A stretch of 5,176 bases of DNA from an uncultured Sphingomonadales bacterium. GTDB taxonomy: Bacteria > Pseudomonadota > Alphaproteobacteria > Sphingomonadales > Sphingomonadaceae. The stretch spans positions 1-5,176 of the forward strand of contig CAIWFP010000296.1 in NCBI GenBank assembly GCA_903911985.1. The letters are read 5' to 3'. Under the pieces are notes generated by a model. It was given only the letters and a program-made list of their open reading frames with translations. It was not told the origin of the DNA and ran no database searches. Position 1 is the stretch's first letter; every line of letters starts with the position of its first letter. Positions 1 through 4,910 of the stretch are shown here, piece by piece. Made by a program: the position numbers and the translations under genes.

Positions 1-1567
1 TGCGGTGACCGGAGACGTTGATGACGTCGTCGACGCGGCCGGTGATCCAGTAATAGCCGTCCTCGTCGCGGCGGCAGCCATCGCCGGTGAAATATTTGCC
101 GGGATAGGTGGTGAAATAGGTTTGGAAGAAGCGGTCCTTGTCGCCCCATACCCCGCGCATTTGCCCGGGCCAGCTTTGGGTGATGCAGAGGTTGCCCTCG
201 GCGGCGCCGGTTAGCACGGCTCCCTCGGCATCCACCAGTTGCGGCACCACGCCGAACATCGGGAAGGAGGCCGAGCCGGGTTTCAGCGCATGCGCGCCGG
301 GCAAGGGGGTAATCATCGCCCCGCCGGTTTCCGTCTGCCACCAGGTGTCGACGATAGGGCAGCGTTCGTCGCCCACCACCCGCCAATACCATTCCCACGC
401 CTCGGGGTTGATCGGCTCGCCCACGCTGCCCAGCAGGCGCAGCGATTTGCGGCTGGTGGCCTTCACATAGACATCGCCCTCGCGCATCAGCGCGCGCAGG
501 GCCGTGGGGGCGCCGTAGAAGATGTTCACCTGATGCCGGTCGACGATCTGCCAGAAACGGCTGAAATCGGGGTAATTGGGCACGCCCTCGAACATCACCG
601 TGGTGGCGCCATTGGCCAGCGGGCCATAGACGACATAGGAGTGCCCGGTGACCCAGCCGATATCGGCGGCGCACCAGTAGATCTCGCCGGGGCGGTAATC
701 GAACACATAGTGGTGCGTCATCGCCGCCCAGGTGAGATAGCCGCCGGTGGTATGCAGCACGCCCTTGGGCTTGCCGGTGGAGCCGGAGGTGTAGAGGATG
801 AACATCGGATCTTCCGCGCCCATTTCCTCAGGGGTGCTCTCGCTGGAGGCATCCTCGCGCAGTTCGTGCCACCAATGGTCGCGCCCGGGCAGCATCGGCA
901 CCTCATTGCCGGCATGCTGGATCACCAGCACCGTTTCCACATGCGGCGCGTGGCCGATGGCGGCATCGACATTGCCCTTGAGCGGGACCAGCTTGCCGCC
1001 GCGCATGCCGCCATCGGCGGTGATGACCACGCGGCTGTCGCAATCCTCGATGCGGCCAGCCAGCGCCTCTGGCGAAAAGCCGCCGAACACGATGGAATGG
1101 ACCGCGCCAATGCGGGTGCAGGCCAGCATGGCCATCGCCGCCTCGGGGATCATCGGCAGATAGAGCGTGACCCGGTCGCCACGCGCCACGCCAAGGCTCT
1201 TCAGAACATTGGCAAAGCGGCACACTTCGGCGTGCAGCTCGCGATAGGTGATGCGGCGCTGCCGGGTGGCGTCGTCACCCTCCCAGATGATGGCAATCTG
1301 ATCGCCGCGTTCGGCCAGATGGCGGTCGAGGCAATTGGCCGAGACGTTCAGCGTGCCATCGGCGAACCAGCGGATGCCGAAATCCGCCTCGTCAAAGGAG
1401 CAGCGGTTGAGTTCGGTCCAGGGCTTGATCCAGCTGATGCGCGCGCTTTCCTCTGCCCAAAAGCTTTCCGGCTCCTCGATGGAGCCTCGGTACTTCTCCG
1501 CATAGCCAGCGGCATCGACATAGGCCCTCTCGGCCCACTCTGCGGGAACGGGGTGAATGCTGGACAC
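1..1567 (-). CDS. acs: Acetyl-CoA synthetase (AMP-forming acetate--CoA ligase), 3' end cut by window
   Basis: This enzyme activates acetate to acetyl-CoA through an acetyl-AMP intermediate using ATP and CoA, and acts in the cytosol. The window holds 522 codons of a family usually near 650 residues, so about 130 C-terminal residues are missing, including the lysine that is normally acetylated. Seen in the translation: an N-terminal IHPVPAEWAERAYVD segment; FWAEE and ISWIKPW at about 37-50; RIGAVHSIVFGGFSPEAL at about 152-169; the P-loop YTSGSTGKPKG at about 259-269; LLGSVGEPINPEAWEWY at about 378-394; and DTWWQTETGG at about 407-416. The second Trp (about 410) matches the residue known to limit the acyl pocket to acetate. 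The hinge motif GRVDDVINVSGHR sits at the very end. No in-frame ATG exists near the N-terminus. I chose GTG at 1567-1565 because the homology begins there and GGGAG lies 11 bases upstream. The frame stays open upstream, so TTG or GTG starts further up cannot be excluded. It appears to be a single-gene unit, with no neighbour on its pathway. Confidence 0.97.
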   Translation of the reverse strand, partial: MSSIHPVPAEWAERAYVDAAGYAEKYRGSIEEPESFWAEESARISWIKPWTELNRCSFDEADFGIRWFADGTLNVSANCLDRHLAERGDQIAIIWEGDDATRQRRITYRELHAEVCRFANVLKSLGVARGDRVTLYLPMIPEAAMAMLACTRIGAVHSIVFGGFSPEALAGRIEDCDSRVVITADGGMRGGKLVPLKGNVDAAIGHAPHVETVLVIQHAGNEVPMLPGRDHWWHELREDASSESTPEEMGAEDPMFILYTSGSTGKPKGVLHTTGGYLTWAAMTHHYVFDYRPGEIYWCAADIGWVTGHSYVVYGPLANGATTVMFEGVPNYPDFSRFWQIVDRHQVNIFYGAPTALRALMREGDVYVKATSRKSLRLLGSVGEPINPEAWEWYWRVVGDERCPIVDTWWQTETGGAMITPLPGAHALKPGSASFPMFGVVPQLVDAEGAVLTGAAEGNLCITQSWPGQMRGVWGDKDRFFQTYFTTYPGKYFTGDGCRRDEDGYYWITGRVDDVINVSGHR

Positions 1568-1578
1568 GGGTTTCAGGG

Positions 1579-1583
1579 CTCCC
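1579..1583 (-). promoter_or_regulatory. Ribosome binding site deciding the acs GTG start
   Basis: GGGAG on the minus strand lies 11 bases before the GTG at 1567-1565. It is the only purine-rich Shine-Dalgarno-like motif at suitable spacing just before the conserved N-terminus of Acs. It is the main support for the non-ATG start. Confidence 0.5.
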
Positions 1584-1597
1584 AAATTCGGCTCGCG

Positions 1598-1621
1598 CGA
1601 ACCGGGAAGCTCCCGGATTCG
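1598..1621 (-). promoter_or_regulatory. Hairpin in the acs leader
   Basis: The arms CCGGGA and TCCCGG enclose a 3-base loop. They are extended outward by CGAA/TTCG across a single bulged base, giving about 10 paired positions. The hairpin ends 30 bases before the GTG start of acs and 14 bases before its GGGAG motif. No T-run follows, so it does not look like a terminator. A role as a leader element affecting acs translation or mRNA stability is inference. Confidence 0.4.
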
Positions 1622-1709
1622 GCGGTGGATGGCTTTGCTCTCGGGGCATAAACCAATCCGCGCGCTTTGCGAAGGGTCCGAAGGGGTCAGGCGTGCTGGA
1701 TTAGCCGAC

Positions 1710-1733
1710 GCCACGCGCCGATTGCGGCGTGGC
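1710..1733 (-). terminator. Possible factor-assisted terminator hairpin after tonB
   Basis: An inverted repeat begins at the base immediately after the tonB TGA (1736-1734). On the plus strand it is GCCACG, a two-base bulge (CG), CCG, the loop ATTG, then CGG and CGTGGC, giving 9 pairs. No T-run follows on the minus strand, so it is not a classic intrinsic terminator. Its position next to the stop codon suggests a 3' end or mRNA-stabilising structure for tonB. Confidence 0.4.
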
Positions 1734-2411
1734 TCAATAGTGCCACGACTGGCGCCAGCCGAATTCGGCCTCCACCGCGTGGCCTGCGGCATCGGTGGCC
1801 GGGCGAAAGCGGAAGCGTTCTCGCGCGAGGCTGCAGGTGATGGCATCGGCTTGGGTATCGCGGCTGGGGCGGTGGATGCGGCAGGATTGCACGCGGCCAT
1901 CGGTTCCCACGGTGAGGGCGACGATGACGTAATCGCCGATGCGTAAAGGTCGGCTCGCCTCGGGGTAATCGCTGGCGCGGATCTCGCCGGAGAGCTTTTC
2001 CGCGCCTTGGCCGGCGCCGTTGCCGGTGCCTTTTCCGGTCCCGGCGCCGGTCGCGCCAGCGTCCGACGTCACTCCATCCCCGCCCGCCGAAATCAGCGGC
2101 TGGGCGGTGAGGGTGATGGGCGGCGCATCGAGCGGTTGGGATGGCTGCAGTGAGTTAGCCGAATGACCACCGCCCGGATGTTTATGGGGGGTGGGGCGCG
2201 TCAAAGGGACATCAAAGGTAATTGTCCGAATCGGGCGTTGGACCAAAATGCAATCAGGAAAATCCGGGAACGCAAATGGACCCATCAGAAACCTTGCTAC
2301 TGCTACATGCAGCGCCACGACGATCACCCCCACGCCTAGCCGCCCTCCCCGCCCGGGTTGCCCTTGCCACCCGGGCAAGGCGCTCAAGGACTGATGGGCG
2401 AGCCGGCTCAT
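1734..2411 (-). CDS. TonB-family energy transducer, C-terminal TonB domain protein
   Basis: This is predicted to be an inner-membrane-anchored periplasmic protein. Such proteins pass proton-motive force from ExbB/ExbD to TonB-dependent outer-membrane receptors. From ATG 2411 it has 225 residues: a short basic cytoplasmic N-terminus (RGGR at 21-24); one membrane segment at about 25-43 that keeps the TonB-type His (H35) but has Val where E. coli TonB has Ser four residues earlier; a Pro/His stretch (RPTPHKHPGGGH, about 72-83); a glycine-alternating linker at about 119-138; and a TonB C-terminal domain at 146-225. The domain shows DYPEASR, VALTVGTDGRV and RFRFRPA. Cysteines 177 and 193 occupy positions I recall as paired in sphingomonad TonB proteins, so a disulfide is likely. 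It ends in FGWRQSWHY. No exbB/exbD or receptor gene is visible beside it. The start is uncertain: ATG 2411 has a weak ribosome site, TTG 2468 lies in the upstream terminator's T-tract, and GTG 2333 has a better site (GGGGAGGG) but would remove the basic residues before the membrane segment. Confidence 0.85.
   Translation of the reverse strand: MSRLAHQSLSALPGWQGQPGRGGRLGVGVIVVALHVAVARFLMGPFAFPDFPDCILVQRPIRTITFDVPLTRPTPHKHPGGGHSANSLQPSQPLDAPPITLTAQPLISAGGDGVTSDAGATGAGTGKGTGNGAGQGAEKLSGEIRASDYPEASRPLRIGDYVIVALTVGTDGRVQSCRIHRPSRDTQADAITCSLARERFRFRPATDAAGHAVEAEFGWRQSWHY
2343..2350 (-). promoter_or_regulatory. Shine-Dalgarno-like GGGGAGGG inside or before tonB
   Basis: GGGGAGGG on the minus strand lies 9 bases before an in-frame GTG at 2333-2331. 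It is stronger than anything before the annotated ATG at 2411. It could mark the true tonB start, giving a protein that begins almost directly with the membrane segment, or it could simply encode the glycine/arginine stretch. Confidence 0.3.
2351..2380 (-). promoter_or_regulatory. Two overlapping, mutually exclusive hairpins at the tonB 5' end
   Basis: Hairpin A pairs 2362-2368 (CCTTGCC on the plus strand) with 2374-2380 (GGCAAGG): 7 bp with a 5-base loop. Hairpin B pairs 2351-2358 (GCCCGGGT) with 2369-2376 (ACCCGGGC): 8 bp with a 10-base loop. They share bases, so only one can form at a time. Hairpin B directly abuts the GGGGAGGG motif at 2350-2343. The pairing is exact in the sequence. Any regulatory role is inference, as GC-rich coding DNA can produce such repeats by chance. 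Confidence 0.35.
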
Positions 2412-2537
2412 GCCCGCACTATGCACATCGACCGCCCACCTTGCCAGCCCCGGCGATGGCCCCGCCAAAACGCAAAACGCCGTCAGCCCCCCATGCGCCG
2501 GGAAAGCTGACGGCGCGGCGCGCCCTTGGGCGAAGGC
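2412..2537 (-). other. Exported-protein gene to tonB intergenic region
   Basis: These 126 bases contain the intrinsic terminator. Between it and the tonB ATG there are only about 55 bases, in which I cannot identify a convincing -35/-10 pair. CATAGT just before the ATG is a possible -10, but it would leave almost no leader. If tonB starts at GTG 2333 instead, the available promoter and leader space grows to about 130 bases. Confidence 0.3.
2467..2515 (-). terminator. Intrinsic (rho-independent) terminator of the exported-protein gene
   Basis: A perfect 10-bp stem, CGCCGTCAGC / GCTGACGGCG, occupies plus-strand arms 2478-2487 and 2506-2515 with an 18-base loop. On the minus strand it is followed by TTTTGCGTTTT (2477-2467). 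It lies about 20 bases after the stop of the gene ending at 2538 and before tonB. It argues that tonB has its own promoter and that tonB translation does not start at TTG 2468, which falls within the T-tract. Confidence 0.85.
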
Positions 2538-2903
2538 TCAGCGGCCGTGGCCGGCGAACTTGGCCTCGGCCCGGGCGATCAGATCGGCGGGGAGAAAACT
2601 GCGGGCGAGCGATTCCAGCTGGCTGGGGCTCATCGAGCGCACGGCCTGCATCTGCTTGGGGTCCGAGGCCACCTGCGGGGCATATTTCTGCAGCGCGGCC
2701 TGCGCGCGCGGGTCCGACATCATCGCGCCGACATCGCCACTGGAACCGACGCCATAACGCGCGGCGTAATCCTGCGCCGAGGAGCCCGCCAGAGCCGGAT
2801 GGGCAAACAGCGGCGCGGCGGAAATCGCCAGCGCGAGGGCGCCCAGAGCAAGCGGGCCCATGATATTCTGGCGGCATGCGGCAAACGAACGGAAGGATTT
2901 CAT
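2538..2903 (-). CDS. Small exported protein of unknown function
   Basis: This protein has 121 residues and I do not recognise a named family with certainty. It starts with a Sec-type signal: basic residues K2, R5 and R11, a hydrophobic core at about 15-33, and an ALA-G cleavage site near residue 39/40. The mature part has about 80 residues. It is largely helical in character, with a low-complexity Gly/Ser start and then DPRAQAALQKYAPQVASDP, a QAVRSMSPSQLESLA segment, and SFLPADLIARAEAKF. This order recalls, from memory only, a short C-terminal module appended to some sphingomonad and caulobacter glycoside hydrolases and esterases. ATG 2903 was chosen because the signal peptide begins there and AAAGGA lies 6 bases upstream. 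Longer readings add an unconserved-looking extension without a signal. Its only cysteine (C10) is in the signal peptide. An intrinsic terminator follows, so it is probably expressed alone or from read-through of glgX. Confidence 0.8.
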   Translation of the reverse strand: MKSFRSFAACRQNIMGPLALGALALAISAAPLFAHPALAGSSAQDYAARYGVGSSGDVGAMMSDPRAQAALQKYAPQVASDPKQMQAVRSMSPSQLESLARSFLPADLIARAEAKFAGHGR

Positions 2904-2909
2904 CCGTGG

Positions 2910-2915
2910 TCCTTT
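2910..2915 (-). promoter_or_regulatory. Ribosome binding site of the exported-protein gene
   Basis: AAAGGA lies 6 bases before ATG 2903-2901. It fixes the start at the signal peptide rather than at a longer upstream reading from 3080. Confidence 0.7.
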
Positions 2916-3013
2916 CAAGGGGTTGGCAGCGCGCGACACCGAGGCACGCACCGCATGTCTCCCCAAGTGCCAGAAATGCTTTCCAACGGGGTTTCCCTTA
3001 TTGGTGAACGGAA

Positions 3014-3042
3014 AATAAAGCTGGCAGACGCACAGCCCCCAA
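3014..3042 (-). promoter_or_regulatory. Weak promoter candidate for the exported-protein gene
   Basis: TTGGGG (3042-3037) and TTTATT (3019-3014) are separated by exactly 17 bases, matching 3/6 and 4/6 positions of a sigma-70-type promoter. It would give a leader of about 100 bases before ATG 2903. The same T-rich patch follows a weak GCTG/CAGC pairing and could instead be a poor terminator tail for glgX. The two readings cannot be separated from sequence alone. Confidence 0.2.
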
Positions 3043-3084
3043 GCCCATGCCACTGCCCCATTTGGGCGGATTTGGGCCAAGCCC
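3039..3084. repeat. Cluster of short direct repeats after glgX
   Basis: CCAAGCCC occurs at 3039-3046 and 3077-3084. ATTTGGGC occurs at 3060-3067 and 3070-3077, exactly ten bases apart. GCCC (3055-3058) can also pair with GGGC (3064-3067). The copies are exact but short. Confidence 0.4.
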
Positions 3085-3092
3085 GCGCGGGG

Positions 3093-4910
3093 CTAGCCCG
3101 CCGCCCCCAGCCGCGCGTGCCGCGCAGGCCGGTCGATACAAAAAACCCGTGGCCGCAGCGCCTCCAGCGAACGGTAGGCCAGCGTGCCATTCTCCGGATC
3201 TTCCCAATCGGAAACTTCCATCATCGCGCCATCGCCGCGTGCCCAGGCCCCGGCGCGGGGAAACTGGGCGAAGGATGCGGCACCGCCCTGCTCTGCCCGC
3301 CGCGCGGCCAGATCGGCGACATAATCCTCCAGCGCGGTATCGCGCCCCGCCCAGTCCACCCAGCCGATGGTGCTATCCTGACAATAGGCGTTGTTGTTGC
3401 CCTGCTGGCTGCGGCCAAATTCGTCGCCGGCGGTGAGCAGGATCGTGCCCGTGGAGGCAAACAGCGTGCCCAGCAGCGCCCTTATGTCACCCGCGCGGCG
3501 GGCCAGCACCTGGGCATCATCCGTCGGCCCCTCGATGCCGCAGTTCCAGCTATGGTTCTCGCCATGGCCGTCGCGATTATCCTCGCCATTGGCCAGATTG
3601 TGGCGGTGGGCATAGGCCACGGTATCCGCCAGGGTGAAGCCATCATGGGCGGCGAGGAAATTGACGCTGCGGCAGGCCTGCTCGCCAAAGATGTCGGCGC
3701 TGCCCGCAAGGCGGGTGGCCAGAGTGCCAATGCCCTCCTCGCCCTCACCACGCCAGAACCGGCGGACATCGTCGCGGAAACGGTCGTTCCATTCCAGCCA
3801 GTTCGGCGGAAAGCGCCCCAGCTGATAGCCGCCCGGGCCAATGTCCCAGGGCTCGGCGATCATCACCCGGTCGGCCAGCAAGGGGTCCGCGGCTATTTCG
3901 GCGAAGATCGGCGCATCGGGGGAGAAACCCGGCCCCCGCGCCAGCACCGGTGCCAGATCAAAGCGGAAGCCATCCACCCCGGCATGGGCGACGAAATGGC
4001 GCAGCGTGGCCAGTGCCAGTTTCCGCACATGGGGGTCGGCGAAATCCAGCGTATTGCCGCAACCGGTGTCGTTGATCAGCCGGCCATCGCCAGCATGGGC
4101 ATAGGCGGCATTATCCAACCCGCGCAAGGCGAGCACGCCGCCGTGAATATCGCTCTCGCCGGTGTGGTTGAGCACGATATCGAGGATGACGCCGATGCCC
4201 GCCGCGTGCAGCGCCGCCACCGCCGCGCGCAGTTCGGCCACGCCGCCGGGGCAGATGCCGGGATCCAGCGCCATGGGCGCCACCGGATTATAACCCCAGG
4301 CGTTGACAAGGCCGAGCGGCGGTAGATGTCGCTCGTCTATCCAGGCGACGATCGGCATCAGCTCCACCGCGCTGACCCGCAGCTTTTGCAGATGCGCGAT
4401 GATCGAGGGGTGGGCGAGGGCCGCAATCGTGCCGCGTTGCGGCTCGGGCACATCGGGGTGCAGCAGCGTGAAACCCCGCACGTTCAGCTCATAGATCAGC
4501 CCGCCGGGCGCGAACCCCGGCGCCTCGCGCGGCACCTCGGCAAGGGCAGGCTGCACGATGGCGCGGGGAACCAGCATCGCGGTGTCCACCCCATGCTCGG
4601 CAAGGGAGGGGTGCTGGACAAAGCGCCGGTCCAGTTCAATCGCATAGGGGTCGACCAGCAGCTTGGCGGCATCAAACCAGCGCCCGTGCCATGGCGCCCA
4701 TTCGCCATCGGCCCGATAGCCATAGCGCGCGCCTGCAAGGTTTCCGGGCACAGTCAGGTGCCAAACGCCATCGCCGCCGCGTTGCATGGGCAGGCGCTGT
4801 TCGCCTTCCTTCGCATCAAACAGGCATAGCCACACTTGCGAGGCCAAGGGCGCGCGCACGGCAAAGCCGGTTTCAGACCCGGTGACGCTGGCGCCCGGCT
4901 TTTGGGTCAT
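3093..4910 (-). CDS. glgX: Glycogen debranching enzyme GlgX (isoamylase-type, GH13)
   Basis: This cytosolic enzyme hydrolyses alpha-1,6 branch linkages of glycogen, typically the short stubs left by glycogen phosphorylase. The protein has 605 residues. The N-terminal carbohydrate-binding beta domain of the isoamylase/GlgX type spans about 12-110 (FAVRAPLASQVWLCLFD, RYGYRADGEW, LLVDPYA). It is followed by YELNVRGFT at 140-148, which is characteristic of GlgX/isoamylase, and the catalytic barrel. The four GH13 regions are present: DIVLNHTGE (244-252); DGFRFDLA with nucleophile D318; IAEPWD with acid/base E353; and AAHDGF with H422 and D423. Further family marks are NGEDNRDGHGENHSWNCG (about 441-458) and GDEFGRSQQGNNNAYCQDS (about 495-513). 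The start ATG 4910 overlaps the pgm stop in ATGA, implying translational coupling. The C-terminal beta domain seems short: E. coli GlgX is about 657 residues, and here the protein stops soon after SDWEDPENGTLAYRS. All catalytic residues are intact, so it is probably active. Confidence 0.96.
   Translation of the reverse strand: MTQKPGASVTGSETGFAVRAPLASQVWLCLFDAKEGEQRLPMQRGGDGVWHLTVPGNLAGARYGYRADGEWAPWHGRWFDAAKLLVDPYAIELDRRFVQHPSLAEHGVDTAMLVPRAIVQPALAEVPREAPGFAPGGLIYELNVRGFTLLHPDVPEPQRGTIAALAHPSIIAHLQKLRVSAVELMPIVAWIDERHLPPLGLVNAWGYNPVAPMALDPGICPGGVAELRAAVAALHAAGIGVILDIVLNHTGESDIHGGVLALRGLDNAAYAHAGDGRLINDTGCGNTLDFADPHVRKLALATLRHFVAHAGVDGFRFDLAPVLARGPGFSPDAPIFAEIAADPLLADRVMIAEPWDIGPGGYQLGRFPPNWLEWNDRFRDDVRRFWRGEGEEGIGTLATRLAGSADIFGEQACRSVNFLAAHDGFTLADTVAYAHRHNLANGEDNRDGHGENHSWNCGIEGPTDDAQVLARRAGDIRALLGTLFASTGTILLTAGDEFGRSQQGNNNAYCQDSTIGWVDWAGRDTALEDYVADLAARRAEQGGAASFAQFPRAGAWARGDGAMMEVSDWEDPENGTLAYRSLEALRPRVFCIDRPARHARLGAAG
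4907..4910 (-). promoter_or_regulatory. ATGA stop/start overlap coupling pgm and glgX
   Basis: The pgm TGA (4909-4907) overlaps the glgX ATG (4910-4908) by two bases. There is no strong separate ribosome site for glgX (only GGTG just before), so its translation probably depends on ribosomes finishing pgm. This supports one operon. Confidence 0.85.

Larger units (their letters stand above)
1568..1733 (-). other. tonB-acs intergenic region (acs leader)
   Basis: These 166 bases hold the hairpin directly after the tonB stop, the leader hairpin and the ribosome binding site of acs. I see no clear -35/-10 pair. TTATGC near 1650 is a possible -10, but the hexamer 17 bases upstream of it (CTTCGC) is poor. 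The acs promoter is expected here because the upstream gene is functionally unrelated, but the sequence alone does not place it. Confidence 0.4.
2904..3092 (-). other. glgX to exported-protein gene intergenic region
   Basis: These 189 bases hold the ribosome site of the exported-protein gene, a weak promoter candidate, and just after the glgX stop a GC-rich palindromic patch (GCCC/GGGC around 3081-3093) without a T-run. Short direct repeats also lie here: ATTTGGGC at 3060-3067 and 3070-3077, and CCAAGCCC at 3039-3046 and 3077-3084. No strong intrinsic terminator for pgm-glgX is visible, so read-through into the exported-protein gene is possible. Confidence 0.4.

Noticed and set aside
1392..1649. 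An ATG-started minus-strand frame at 1649 as the acs start
   Set aside because: It is in a different reading frame from the conserved Acs sequence and gives an unrelated 85-residue product.
239..1651. A 470-codon open frame on the plus strand
   Set aside because: It lies antisense to acs, whose minus-strand translation matches a known enzyme over its whole length. Long antisense frames are common in high-GC genes because stop codons are rare. The predicted protein is Gly/Ala/Arg/His-rich with no recognisable domain.
2222..2863. Plus-strand frames of 115-213 codons over tonB and the exported-protein gene
   Set aside because: Their Pro/Arg/Ala-rich compositions are what is expected from reading GC-rich coding DNA on the wrong strand. 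They run through the intrinsic terminator and have no ribosome sites of note.
2945..2975. A sigma-54-like TGGCAC on the minus strand before the exported-protein gene
   Set aside because: TGGCAC is present, but five bases later the sequence is GAGAC rather than the required TTGC-type -12 element.
2538..3080. A 180-residue version of the exported protein starting at 3080
   Set aside because: The extra 59 residues have no coherent composition, would place the signal peptide internally, and ignore the good AAAGGA site before ATG 2903.
3093..3215. A programmed or accidental frameshift at the T6 run near the end of glgX
   Set aside because: Reading both alternative frames beyond 3140 gives Gly/Arg/Pro-rich sequence unlike a GlgX tail, so there is no positive support for a frameshift. 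The short end is reported instead.
2526..4325. A 599-codon open frame on the plus strand
   Set aside because: It is antisense to glgX and to the exported-protein gene, crosses their intergenic region, and its translation shows no domain or signal. It is a shadow frame produced by GC bias.
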